Assembly: GCF_001418005.1 (NCBI RefSeq)
Contig: NZ_LIOL01000003.1
Location: forward strand, 124,001-188,000
From: Chelatococcus sambhunathii
Lineage (GTDB): Bacteria > Pseudomonadota > Alphaproteobacteria > Rhizobiales > Beijerinckiaceae
Direction: 5' to 3'
Length of the DNA: 64,000 bases
Under the pieces are notes generated by a model, which saw only the letters and a list, made by a program, of their open reading frames with translations, ran no database searches and had not been told where the DNA came from. Below are positions 24,265 to 32,923 of this stretch, in pieces. Positions within the stretch are counted from its first letter, which is position 1. Every line of letters begins with the position of its first letter. Made by a program: the position numbers and the translations under genes.

Positions 24265-25233
24265 CTAGCCGCGGCCCGGCCGGCGCCCGCCCGACAGGGC
24301 GATGACGGCGATGATGATGAGGCCGGTGAGGATGAGGCGGACGCCGGCCCCGACGCCGAAGGTGTTGAGCATGGTCACGAGCAGGTAGAGAAACAGTGAC
24401 GCGCCCCAGATGCCCGGCACGTTGGAGAAGCCGCCGGCGACCGAGGTGCCCCCGATGACGACGACCGCAATGGAGGCGAGCAGGAACTCCTCGCCCATGT
24501 TGAGCGAGGCCCCGCCCGAAAAGCCGGCGAGCAGCGCCCCGCAGAAGCTCGCGAAGACGGCGCTGAGGACATAGGTGGCGAAGCGCACGCGCGCGACGCG
24601 GATGCCGGCGAGCCCCGCCGCCCGCGCATTCTGCCCGATGGCGAGCACCGAGCGGCCGTAGACCGTGCGGCGCAGCACGAGTGCCATCGCCGCCGCGACC
24701 AGGATGGCGATGATGGCGAGGATCGGCACGCCGAGAACGCGCCCCGTCGCAAGCTCGGCGAAGATCGGCGGCGGCTTGATGCGCAGGCCGCGGCCATAGG
24801 CGATCGCCGTCGACTGCACGAGGAAGCTCGCCGACAGCGTCGCGATGATGGGCGGGATGGAGAGGATGCGGATCAGCGCGAAATTGAAGCAGCCGATGGC
24901 GAGCCCAACGGCGGCGACGGCGGCGAGCCCCGGCACGATCATCGCGTTGCTGCCGTCCATCACCTTCATGGCCACGGCCCCGGCGAGCGCGATATTGGCG
25001 GGGATCGACAGGTCGACATTGCCGGGTCCCGTCGTGATGACGAACATCTGGCCGATGCCGACGATGACGTAGAAGGTGGCGAAGGTGAGCGCCGCCGTCA
25101 GCACGTCGCCGCCGCCCTTGCCGCTGGTGAAGGCGGTCGTCGCGAGGAAGATGAGGCCCGCGCCGACGAAGGACCACAGCCAGGGCCGCTCAGCGGACCA
25201 GTCGGCGAGGCGGGAGAAGGCGCTTTGCCGCAT
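24265..25233 (-). CDS. CUT2-type (ribose-like) ABC transporter permease, second copy
   Basis: 322-residue RbsC-like permease with about nine to ten hydrophobic segments. The GPGNVDLSIPANIALAGAVAM segment (about 69-89) and the GGTSVAGGFSNVPG segment (about 260-273) match the family. It is the last gene of a four-gene import operon, and its start overlaps the upstream permease stop by one base. It forms a heterodimer or mixed channel with the other permease. Its stop comes within one base of the dgoK stop on the other strand. Confidence 0.9.
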   Translation of the reverse strand: MRQSAFSRLADWSAERPWLWSFVGAGLIFLATTAFTSGKGGGDVLTAALTFATFYVIVGIGQMFVITTGPGNVDLSIPANIALAGAVAMKVMDGSNAMIVPGLAAVAAVGLAIGCFNFALIRILSIPPIIATLSASFLVQSTAIAYGRGLRIKPPPIFAELATGRVLGVPILAIIAILVAAAMALVLRRTVYGRSVLAIGQNARAAGLAGIRVARVRFATYVLSAVFASFCGALLAGFSGGASLNMGEEFLLASIAVVVIGGTSVAGGFSNVPGIWGASLFLYLLVTMLNTFGVGAGVRLILTGLIIIAVIALSGGRRPGRG

Positions 25234-26174
25234 CAGCGCCTCCGCTCGAGCCGGTTGACGAGGGCGCGCAGCGCCAGGACGACGATGAGGATGGCGCCCT
25301 GGGCGCCGATCTGCCAGTCGGGCGAGATGCGCAGGAAGGACAGGAGTGAGCCCGCGAGCGTCAGCGTCATGGCGCCGAGGACCGCGCCGACGGGCGAGAC
25401 GCGCCCGCCGACGAACTCGCCCCCGCCGAGGATGACGCCGGCGATGGACAGGAGCGTGTAGCGGATGGCGATGTTGGCGTCCGCCGAGGTGGTGAGGCCG
25501 ACGAGCGACAGGCCGCTGAGGACGCCGAAGAAGCCGGCGAGCGCGAACATCGTCACCTTGGTGCGCAGCAACGACCAGCCGGCCCGCGCCACCGCCACCG
25601 GATTGCCGCCCGCCCCGCGCAGGATCGCCCCCCAGGCCGAGCGCATGAGGCCGACATGGACGACGAGCGCCAGGGCGGCGCTGACGAGGATGGCGAACGG
25701 CACCAGGGGCGTCCTGACCTTCACGAGCGCCGCGAGCCAGGCCGGCGCGCTGCCGCCCGGCGAAGGCAGGAGCAGCACCGAGCAGCCCAGCCAGAAGAAG
25801 GACATGCCGAGCGTGACCACGATCGACGGCAGGTTGCGCAGGTGGATCAGCGCGCCGACGAGGGCATAGACGACGACCGCGCCGAGGAGCACCGCGACCC
25901 CGAGAAGCGGGGTCGCATTGAGCCAGGTGGCGCCGACGCAGGCGACGAAGCTGACGAAGGCGCCGATGGAGAGATCGAGGTCGTTGACCGTGATGACGCA
26001 GAGCTGCGCGATGGTCGCGAAGGCGATCGGCATCGCGAGGTTCAGCATCAGGTTGAAGCCGAAATAGCTGATGGCCCGCGGCTGCACGAACCAGATGGCG
26101 ACGAGGAGCGCCGCGAGCGACAGGGCTGGCAGCGCCGCCCTGACGAGGCGCGGCGAAGGCATCAGAGCGTTCAT
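25233..26174 (-). CDS. CUT2-type (ribose-like) ABC transporter permease, first copy
   Basis: 313-residue RbsC-like permease. The [21 protein letters not shown] stretch (about 64-84) and [19 protein letters not shown] (about 251-269) are the counterparts of the conserved family segments. Its first codons overlap the end of the ATPase gene by four bases, indicating translational coupling. Two different permeases in one CUT2 system are common in alphaproteobacteria. Confidence 0.9.
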   Translation of the reverse strand: MNALMPSPRLVRAALPALSLAALLVAIWFVQPRAISYFGFNLMLNLAMPIAFATIAQLCVITVNDLDLSIGAFVSFVACVGATWLNATPLLGVAVLLGAVVVYALVGALIHLRNLPSIVVTLGMSFFWLGCSVLLLPSPGGSAPAWLAALVKVRTPLVPFAILVSAALALVVHVGLMRSAWGAILRGAGGNPVAVARAGWSLLRTKVTMFALAGFFGVLSGLSLVGLTTSADANIAIRYTLLSIAGVILGGGEFVGGRVSPVGAVLGAMTLTLAGSLLSFLRISPDWQIGAQGAILIVVLALRALVNRLERRR

Positions 26175-27643
26175 GCCGCCTCCTCGGCGAAGGACGACTG
26201 CAGCACCCGTTCTTCCGTGATCTCGTTGGCGGCCAGTTCGGCGACGATGGCGCCGGCGCGGAAGACGTAGACGCGGTCGCAGTGGCGCAATTCGTCGAAC
26301 TCCGTCGTGTACCAGAGGAAGGTGCGCCCGCGCGCCGCCTCCGCCCGGATCATGCCGTAGACTTCCTGCTTGGTGCCGACATCGACACCGCGCATGGGAT
26401 CGTCCATCAGCACGATGCCGGCATCAGAGGCGAGCGCCCGCGCGAACAGCGCCTTCTGCTGGTTGCCGCCGGAGAGCGAGAGGATGCCGTTGCCCATGTC
26501 GGGCGTGCGGATGGCGATACGCTGGCGCCATTCCTCGGCCATGCGCGCCTCCGCCGCAGGGTCGATGAGCCCGAACCGGCGCAGGCCCCCGAGGGACCGT
26601 ATCGTGATGTTCTCCGCGATGCTCCACAGCGGGAACACGCCATCCGACTGGCGGTCGCCGGCGACGAAGGCGACCGCGCCGGCAACGCGCGCGTGCGGCT
26701 CGCGCCCCTGAGCCGCGGCATTGATGCGCACGAGAAGATCGGTCTGGCCGTGGCCGGCAAGCCCGGCGAGGCCGACGATCTCACCCCGGCGCGCGCGAAG
26801 GCTCCGCCCGTCCGCCTGCCGCGCGGGACGCGCCTCGACCACGACCTCGCCCGCCGGCTGCGCCGCCGCCGCCCGCTTTTCATCCTCCCGTGCCGCGACG
26901 GAGCCCATGGCGGCGACGAGGCTATCGCGCGTGAAGTCGCGGGCAGGGCGGGTCTCGACGACGCGTCCGTCCTTCATGACCACGACACGGTCGCTGGTCG
27001 CGAGAATTTCGCCGAGCAGGTGCGAGATGAGGATGACGCTGCCGCCCCGGGCGACGAAGCGGCGCACGAAGGCCATGAGCTGCTCGGCCACCACCTGGTC
27101 GAGCGAGGAGGTCGGTTCGTCGAGGATGACGAGGCGCAGCGGCTCGTCGGTGACGAGGAAGGCGCGGGCGATCTCCACCATCTGCCGACGGGCGATGGAA
27201 AGGTCCGCCACCACGTCCGCCGGATCGATGCCGTGGCGCGGGAAGATGTCGTCGAGCATGGCCGCCATGGCCGCGCCGGCGCGCTTGCGCCAGCCGAAGC
27301 CCCGGAAGGCGCGGTGCATGACGCGGGCGTTCTCGGCCACCGTCAGGTTGGGGCACAGCGACAGTTCCTGGAAAACGCAGACGACGCCGTGTGCCCGGGC
27401 CGCAGCCACGCCGGCGCTCGCGGTGATGTCGTCGCCCGCGACCACGAGCCGACCCTCGTCGGCGGCGAGCGTACCGGCGAGCACCTGCATCAATGTCGAC
27501 TTGCCGGCCCCATTGTGGCCGACGAGGCCAAGGCATTCGCCAGCCCGCACGTCGAGGTCGACGCCGGCGAGCGCGCGCACGGCGCCGAAACTCTTGCGCA
27601 CACCCTCGAGCTGCACGATGGCAGAAGCCGACGGAGCGTCCAT
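26171..27643 (-). CDS. CUT2-type sugar ABC transporter ATP-binding protein (RbsA-like)
   Basis: 490-residue ATPase with two fused ABC domains. The first has Walker [10 protein letters not shown] (about 38-46) and signature [14 protein letters not shown]. The second has a degenerate Walker A ([11 protein letters not shown]), as is normal for this family, and an intact signature [15 protein letters not shown]. Only the first site is expected to be fully catalytic. It follows the binding-protein gene by 86 bases containing a hairpin and is coupled to the permease downstream. Confidence 0.92.
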   Translation of the reverse strand: MDAPSASAIVQLEGVRKSFGAVRALAGVDLDVRAGECLGLVGHNGAGKSTLMQVLAGTLAADEGRLVVAGDDITASAGVAAARAHGVVCVFQELSLCPNLTVAENARVMHRAFRGFGWRKRAGAAMAAMLDDIFPRHGIDPADVVADLSIARRQMVEIARAFLVTDEPLRLVILDEPTSSLDQVVAEQLMAFVRRFVARGGSVILISHLLGEILATSDRVVVMKDGRVVETRPARDFTRDSLVAAMGSVAAREDEKRAAAAQPAGEVVVEARPARQADGRSLRARRGEIVGLAGLAGHGQTDLLVRINAAAQGREPHARVAGAVAFVAGDRQSDGVFPLWSIAENITIRSLGGLRRFGLIDPAAEARMAEEWRQRIAIRTPDMGNGILSLSGGNQQKALFARALASDAGIVLMDDPMRGVDVGTKQEVYGMIRAEAARGRTFLWYTTEFDELRHCDRVYVFRAGAIVAELAANEITEERVLQSSFAEEAA

Positions 27644-27680
27644 GGACCTGTCCCGTTCGATGCCCGCGGAAGAGACGGGA

Positions 27681-27709
27681 AGCCGCCCGGCCTTGTCCGC
27701 CGGACGGCT
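27681..27709 (-). other. Hairpin after the CUT2 binding-protein gene
   Basis: On the minus-strand RNA, arms AGCCGTCCGGC and GCCGGGCGGCT pair over 11 positions with one G-U wobble and a 7-base loop. It sits between the binding protein and the ATPase genes and has no U-tract, the same arrangement as after the other two binding-protein genes of the window. Confidence 0.5.
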
Positions 27710-27729
27710 CCGATCGAGGCCGTTTCGGT

Positions 27730-28740
27730 CTACTTGCCAGCGACGACGGCCTTGGCCTCGTCAAGCGTATATTCCTTGTTGGCGACACCACCCGGCTCGG
27801 TCGCCTCGAGAGAGGCCTCGAGGTTGTCCTGGTCGATGCGCAGGAAGGGCACCACGAGGTCCTTCGGCACGTCCTGGCCGTCGAGGATCTGCTGGGCCAC
27901 CCAGAAGGCGAGCGTCGACACGCCCGGGGCGATCGAGACCGACATGGTCTCGTAGCCGTTCGCGTCCTTCTGCTGCTTCCACCAAGTCAACTCGTCATGG
28001 CGGTTGCCCATGATGATGATCGGCGTCGGGCGCCCGGCCGCCTTGAAGGCCTCGGCCGCGCCGTAGCCATCGCCGCCTTGCGTCACGACGGCAGCGATCT
28101 CAGGCAGGCTCGGCAGGATGCCCGCCACCGCCTTCTGTGCGACGGTTTGCGCCCAATCGCCATTGACGGAGCCAACGACCTTGAACTTCGGATGCTTGGC
28201 GACGCCCGCGACGATCCCCGAATGGATCTCCTCGTCCACAGAGACGCCGGCGAGGCCCCGGATCTCGAGCAGATTGCCGCCGTCGGGCAGGCGCTCGGCG
28301 AGATAGTCGAGTTGGTCCGACCCCATCTTCTTGAAATCGACCGCAATGCGCCAAGCGCAAGGCTCGGTGACGATGCCGTCGAAGGAGACGACGACGATAC
28401 CCGCATCGCAAGCCTCCTTCACCGCGCCGTTGAGCGCCGTGGGCGAGGCCGCGTTGACGACAATGGCATCATAGCCCTGGAGGACGAGGTTCTGGATCTG
28501 CGCCGCCTGCTCCGTCGCCTGGTTCTCGGCGGTGGTGAAGGCGTCCGCGGCCGCCACCACCTTGTCGGCCACGGCCTGGGAGGTGACCTTCTGCCAGCTC
28601 TTCAGCATGGCCTGACGCCAGGAATTGCCGGCGTAGTTGTTGGACAGGGCGATCTTCTTGTCCGCCGTATCGGCGAGGGCCTGCGGCGCGGCGAGAAGCC
28701 CAAGCGTGGCCGAGGCAAGCAGCAACCTTGCGATTTTCAT
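27730..28740 (-). CDS. CUT2-type sugar ABC transporter substrate-binding protein
   Basis: 336-residue periplasmic binding protein of the LacI/ribose-binding fold. A signal peptide ([24 protein letters not shown]) ends about residue 23. The mature part begins [16 protein letters not shown], and later segments such as [19 protein letters not shown] and VVSFDGIV are typical of this fold. First gene of the import operon. The ligand is unknown; the operon lies next to dgoK and the oxidative sugar-acid cluster. Confidence 0.9.
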   Translation of the reverse strand: MKIARLLLASATLGLLAAPQALADTADKKIALSNNYAGNSWRQAMLKSWQKVTSQAVADKVVAAADAFTTAENQATEQAAQIQNLVLQGYDAIVVNAASPTALNGAVKEACDAGIVVVSFDGIVTEPCAWRIAVDFKKMGSDQLDYLAERLPDGGNLLEIRGLAGVSVDEEIHSGIVAGVAKHPKFKVVGSVNGDWAQTVAQKAVAGILPSLPEIAAVVTQGGDGYGAAEAFKAAGRPTPIIIMGNRHDELTWWKQQKDANGYETMSVSIAPGVSTLAFWVAQQILDGQDVPKDLVVPFLRIDQDNLEASLEATEPGGVANKEYTLDEAKAVVAGK

Positions 28741-29052
28741 CGTTTCACTCCCCTTGACGTAACGCCCCGTTCATCGGGATCTTTGGCCGCGCGGCAACGC
28801 CGCGATCTAACCGATTTATGCCGGTGACGTAACCAGCGGTTGCAAGAACTGTCAACTCACTGCAGTCTCGATTACGAAGGGACCGAGGCCGTCACGGCCA
28901 GCTCAAGCTCACCATGCAGACGGGCGCTGCGCAAGACGGCTCGTCCGCGTGCTGTAGCTGGATAGCGGAGGCTGAACGAAGCCGAGCCTCCGGCGTTGAA
29001 GGATGGCGGCACCCGCCGGTCGCTGCGCTCCCCGACGGACAGGGACCAGACG
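28741..29052. other. Divergent intergenic region between the CUT2 operon and tspO
   Basis: About 310 bases without a gene. The left half holds a probable CUT2 promoter/operator (listed separately) and a direct repeat TGACGTAAC at 28755-28763 and 28825-28833. Nothing distinctive was seen in the right half besides the leader of tspO. Confidence 0.5.
28829..28855 (-). promoter_or_regulatory. Putative promoter and repressor site of the CUT2 operon
   Basis: On the minus strand a consensus -35 TTGACA (28850-28855) is followed within the spacer by an imperfect dyad GCAACC-GCT-GGTTAC (28829-28843), the usual place for a LacI- or GntR-type repressor. The -10 is not clear (TTACGT at 17 bases, or CATAAA further down). 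Confidence 0.35.
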
Positions 29053-29553
29053 ATGAGTGAACGCGAGCATCCCCTTCGCCCGTCTCCTTGGGCGCGCGCG
29101 GCCATCGCCGTGCTGCCAGTCATCGCCGCCTCACTCCTGGGCCAGCTCGTGACCTTTCCGAGCCTGGTGCCCTGGTACGCGGGGCTCGCCAAGCCGCCAT
29201 TCAATCCGCCGAACTGGATCTTCGGTCCCGTCTGGACCGCGCTCTACGCGCTCATGGCCCTTGCCGCCTGGCGCATTCTGGGCTTGCCGCCCAACACCCC
29301 GGGCAGAAGGGTCGCCCTCACGCTCTTCTTCGCCCAGCTCGCGCTCAACATCCTGTGGTCCTGGCTCTTCTTCGGGCTTCACAGCCCGCTGGCCGGGCTC
29401 TTGAACATCATGCCGCAGCTGTTGATCATCCTGGCAACGATCGATCGCTTCCGCCGTCTCGACGCGATCGCGGCCTATTGCCTGTGGCCGCTCGCCGCCT
29501 GGGTAGCCTTCGCCACGGTGCTCAACCTCGAGATCTGGCGCCTGAATGGCTGA
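29053..29553 (+). CDS. tspO: TspO/MBR family tryptophan-rich sensory protein
   Basis: 166-residue five-helix membrane protein of the TspO/peripheral benzodiazepine receptor family, which binds porphyrins and in Rhodobacter modulates photosynthesis and oxygen responses. Characteristic features are PPFNPPNWIFGPVWTALY (about 47-64) and LNILWSWLFFGL (about 96-107) with conserved Trp residues. The ATG at 29053 is preferred over an in-frame start 57 bases upstream because the family N-terminus fits better. Its end overlaps the photolyase start by eight bases, so both proteins are probably made together in light or oxidative stress. Confidence 0.9.
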   Translation: MSEREHPLRPSPWARAAIAVLPVIAASLLGQLVTFPSLVPWYAGLAKPPFNPPNWIFGPVWTALYALMALAAWRILGLPPNTPGRRVALTLFFAQLALNILWSWLFFGLHSPLAGLLNIMPQLLIILATIDRFRRLDAIAAYCLWPLAAWVAFATVLNLEIWRLNG

Positions 29554-31018
29554 GAGCCGGCAAAACCCCGCGAGACACGATCCCTCCGAACCCGGCCGAC
29601 CGGTCGTCGTCTGGTTCCGGGACGATCTGCGCCTTGCCGACAATCCGGCGCTGGCGGAAGCGGCGAGGACCCAGCAACCGCTCGTCTGCGTCTTCTGCCA
29701 TGACGAGGCGAGCCCGGGCCTGAGACCGTTAGGCGGTGCCGCGCGCTGGTGGCTGCACGGCTCGCTCGCTGCGCTCGACCAAGCGCTGCGCAAGTTGGGA
29801 GGGCAGCTCGTCATGCTGCGCGGTCCTGCGCGCGAGATCATCGAGCAGCTGGCAAGCGCTTGCAACGCCGGCGCGGTCTACTGGAACCGCCGCTATGGCG
29901 CGGCGGAACGCTCCATCGACGAGTCGGTGAAAACCGCCTTGCGCGCGAAGGGCATCGAGGCCGCCAGCTTCAATGGCCATCTGCTGCACGAGCCCTGGAC
30001 CGTACGCAGCCGGACGGGCCAGCCGTTCCGCGTCTTCTCCGCTTTCTGGCGCACGGCCTCGGCACTCGGCACCCCACCCCGACCCCTGGCGGCCCCACAC
30101 CGACTGTCCTTCCACGCCCTCGACGTCGCGCAACTGCCGGCCGTCGGCCTCACCGATCTTCAGCTCGAGCCGTCCAACCCGGACTGGGCCGGCGGCTTGC
30201 GCGAGGCCTGGATCCGCGGCGAGCCCGGTGCCCGGCCCGCACTCGACCGCTTCCTGGAGACGGCCCTGACCGGCTACGCGGAGCGGCGCGACCGGCCCGA
30301 CCGGGCGGCAACGTCGCGCCTGTCGGCTTATCTGCGCTTCGGCAACATCTCGGTGCGGCAGGTCTGGCACGCGGCCTCGGCGGCAGCGGCAGCGCAGGCG
30401 CCCGCGGCCCAGCGAGGACTCGAGAAGTTCCTCGCCGAGCTTGGCTGGCGCGAGTTCTCCTATCATCTCCTGTTCCACAATCCCGAACTGGCCTGCCGCA
30501 ACCTGCAACCCCGCTTTGACGGCATGCCATGGCGACACGATCCGCACGCCCTCGCCGCCTGGCAGCGCGGGCAGACGGGCTACCCGCTCGTCGACGCCGG
30601 CATGCGTGAACTCTGGGCCACCGGTTATATGCACAACCGCGTGCGCATGATCGCGGCCTCCTTCCTCGTCAAGCACCTCCTCATCGACTGGCGTGAGGGC
30701 GAGGCCTGGTTCTGGGACACGCTCATCGATGCCGATCCCGCGAACAATGCCGCAAGCTGGCAATGGGTGGCGGGATCGGGCGCGGACGCGGCCCCCTTCT
30801 TCCGCATCTTCAACCCGGTCCTGCAGGGCGAACGCTTCGATCCCGATGGCGCCTATGTGAAGCAATGGCTGCCGGAGCTGGCGTCCCTGCCGGCTTCCCG
30901 GATCCATCGCCCGTGGGAGGCTGGCGAAGAGGCGCTGGCCAAGCGCTATCCGCCACGCCTCGTCCTGCATGATGCCGCCCGCGAGCGGGCCCTCGCTGCC
31001 TTCCGCTCCGTGGGCTGA
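29546..31018 (+). CDS. phrB: Deoxyribodipyrimidine photolyase (CPD photolyase)
   Basis: 490-residue flavoprotein that uses blue light to split cyclobutane pyrimidine dimers in DNA. The N-terminal antenna-binding Rossmann domain starts VVWFRDDLRLADNPAL (about 20-35). The C-terminal FAD domain has the signatures LGWREFSYHLL (about 299-309), DAGMRELWATGYMHNR (about 351-366) and DADPANNAASWQWVAG (about 393-408). Length and motifs fit class I CPD photolyases rather than (6-4) or FeS-BCP types. It is translationally linked to tspO. Confidence 0.94.
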   Translation: MAESRQNPARHDPSEPGRPVVVWFRDDLRLADNPALAEAARTQQPLVCVFCHDEASPGLRPLGGAARWWLHGSLAALDQALRKLGGQLVMLRGPAREIIEQLASACNAGAVYWNRRYGAAERSIDESVKTALRAKGIEAASFNGHLLHEPWTVRSRTGQPFRVFSAFWRTASALGTPPRPLAAPHRLSFHALDVAQLPAVGLTDLQLEPSNPDWAGGLREAWIRGEPGARPALDRFLETALTGYAERRDRPDRAATSRLSAYLRFGNISVRQVWHAASAAAAAQAPAAQRGLEKFLAELGWREFSYHLLFHNPELACRNLQPRFDGMPWRHDPHALAAWQRGQTGYPLVDAGMRELWATGYMHNRVRMIAASFLVKHLLIDWREGEAWFWDTLIDADPANNAASWQWVAGSGADAAPFFRIFNPVLQGERFDPDGAYVKQWLPELASLPASRIHRPWEAGEEALAKRYPPRLVLHDAARERALAAFRSVG

Positions 31019-31169
31019 TGCGGATTGGGCAGGCGGATGCGCCACGGATCGGGTGCGGCATCGCACATCGCACCTGTTGCGCCTCTTGACGAAGGCGAGC
31101 CGGCACGATTCCAGTGGTGTGGCTGGTGCGTCGCCGAATCCGGCACCGTCCTGTCGATGAGGCCCGTCG

Positions 31170-31964
31170 ATGTGTCGCTTTCTCGCCTACCAGGGGGAGC
31201 CGATCTTCCTCGAAACGCTCGTGTGCGCATCGGAACATTCGCTGGTGCACCAGTCGCTGCACGCGGCCGAGTGCAAGACGGCAACCAACGGCGACGGCTT
31301 CGGCATCGGCTGGTACGGCGAGCGCGACATTCCCGGCCTGTTCCGCGACCTGCGCCCGGCCTGGTCCGACGAGAACCTGCGCTCCGTGTGCACACAGGTG
31401 CGCTCTGGCCAATTCTTCGCCCATGTGCGCGCGGCGACGGGTACCGTGACCAGCCGTGCCAACTGCCATCCCTTCGCTCACGGCCGCTGGATGTTCATGC
31501 ACAACGGGCAGATCGGCGGCTATGCGCAGATCAAGCGCCGGCTCGAAGCCGCCCTGCCCGACGAGTTCTATCACGCACGGCAGGGCACGACCGATTCCGA
31601 GGTCCTCTTCCTGCTCGCCCTGGCCGAGATCGCGAAAGGCAGTCCGCCGCCCGAGGCGGTTGCCGCCACACTCGGCTTCACCAAGATGCTGATGCGCGAC
31701 GCCAGTGTCGACGAGGCGCTGCGCTTCACCGCCGCGCTGACGGATGGCGAGACGCTCTACTGTTTCCGCGTCGCCTGCGACGATCGGCCGGCGAGCCTCT
31801 ATTTCAGCGAGCAGCCCGGCGCAGTGACCGTTGCGTCCGAGCCGGTGGACCGGGGTGGCGATCACTGGCAGGCGGTGCCGCGCGGCGCCTTCATCACGGT
31901 GCGGCGCGGCACGGCAACGACGGTCGCCCCATTTCCCTGGGCGGCGGAAGCCGTGGCGGCCTGA
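31170..31964 (+). CDS. Class II glutamine amidotransferase (YafJ-like)
   Basis: 264-residue N-terminal-nucleophile amidotransferase. Cys2, exposed after Met removal, is the nucleophile (MCRFLAYQG). ATNGDGFGIGWYG (about 38-50), FFAHVRAATG (about 82-91) and FMHNGQIGGY (about 109-118) are the conserved active-site segments. It stands alone after the photolyase (151-base gap) with no partner synthase domain. Members of this family include EgtC (ergothioneine synthesis) and uncharacterised YafJ; no egt genes are present here, so the substrate is unknown. Confidence 0.85.
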   Translation: MCRFLAYQGEPIFLETLVCASEHSLVHQSLHAAECKTATNGDGFGIGWYGERDIPGLFRDLRPAWSDENLRSVCTQVRSGQFFAHVRAATGTVTSRANCHPFAHGRWMFMHNGQIGGYAQIKRRLEAALPDEFYHARQGTTDSEVLFLLALAEIAKGSPPPEAVAATLGFTKMLMRDASVDEALRFTAALTDGETLYCFRVACDDRPASLYFSEQPGAVTVASEPVDRGGDHWQAVPRGAFITVRRGTATTVAPFPWAAEAVAA

Positions 31965-31982
31965 GCACGGCGACCGGTCCGG

Positions 31983-32795
31983 TCAGACGGGTGTTCCGTC
32001 GTCTGCGGCCAACCTCGGCTTGCAATGCAGCCACCTCATCTGTGCACCGCGTTTCTCGGCCAGCATGGCGCACAGCAGCGCGCGTTGGCGCTCCGTCCGG
32101 GCGAGGCGCGCCGCGGCGGTCGTCGCGACTTGCGGAGAGCAGGCCGAAACGAGGGTCTGGGCGTGGCTGCGGGCGAAACGCGCCTGCAACATGGCCGTCA
32201 CGCCGGGCACGAACATCTCGTGCAGTTCGACGAGGATTTCCGTCCGCCGGAGTGCCGGCACCTGCGCCGGATCGAGAAGATCCGCCTCCGCCCCCTCCAC
32301 ATCCATCAACAAGAAGGCATCCGCCGTTGCGGCCAATGCCGTCTCGAGCGTCTCGGGCGTGCACGCACCGCGGACGTCGACGGCGGCATCGAGCCCGTTG
32401 AGGCTGCGATAGCGCGTGAGAAGAGCAGCGCGGGTGGCGTCCATCTCGTAGGCGATCACCGGCACGCCCGGCAAGCGGTACGCAAGGCCGAGGGCATAGT
32501 AGCCGTAGGCGGCGCCCACATCGATGACGGCCGCCGGCGCGCGCGCGATGACATCTTCGATGACCGGCACCAGCGCAGCCTCATAGCTGCCGACGAGCTG
32601 GGCATAGTACGATCCGCCGATGCCGCTGTCCGGGAAGCGCAGGCCTGCGAAGGGGCCGCCCATGATGCGGCCGCCGGCATGCCGCTCCACCGCCGCCGCC
32701 ATCGCCCCGTAGCGCAGACGGTGCGCATGGCGGCGCATGGCCCGCCAGGGCCCCATCAGAAAGGGCGCATGTTGCTTGAGGGTGGCACGGATCAT
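31983..32795 (-). CDS. FkbM-family methyltransferase
   Basis: 270-residue SAM-dependent methyltransferase. The SAM motif I is VIDVGAAYGYYALGLAYRL (about 90-108) and the acidic motif VIAYEMDATRAALL follows; FLLMDVEGAEADLLDP (about 161-176) is a hallmark of the FkbM fold. The start is set at 32795 because the open frame further upstream has no family similarity. As the last gene of the minus-strand exopolysaccharide group, it probably O-methylates a sugar of the polymer, which is inference from position. Confidence 0.8.
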   Translation of the reverse strand: MIRATLKQHAPFLMGPWRAMRRHAHRLRYGAMAAAVERHAGGRIMGGPFAGLRFPDSGIGGSYYAQLVGSYEAALVPVIEDVIARAPAAVIDVGAAYGYYALGLAYRLPGVPVIAYEMDATRAALLTRYRSLNGLDAAVDVRGACTPETLETALAATADAFLLMDVEGAEADLLDPAQVPALRRTEILVELHEMFVPGVTAMLQARFARSHAQTLVSACSPQVATTAAARLARTERQRALLCAMLAEKRGAQMRWLHCKPRLAADDGTPV

Positions 32796-32923
32796 GGTGT
32801 GACCCCGGCTGTGCTGGTTGCGAGACGCCGGTCGGCGCCGGCGAGAATGGCGGTGACCCGTTCGCGAACGGGCGACGACTGCCGCGCCACTGCCCGGTCG
32901 ACGACGGAATGCACCGGTGGAAC

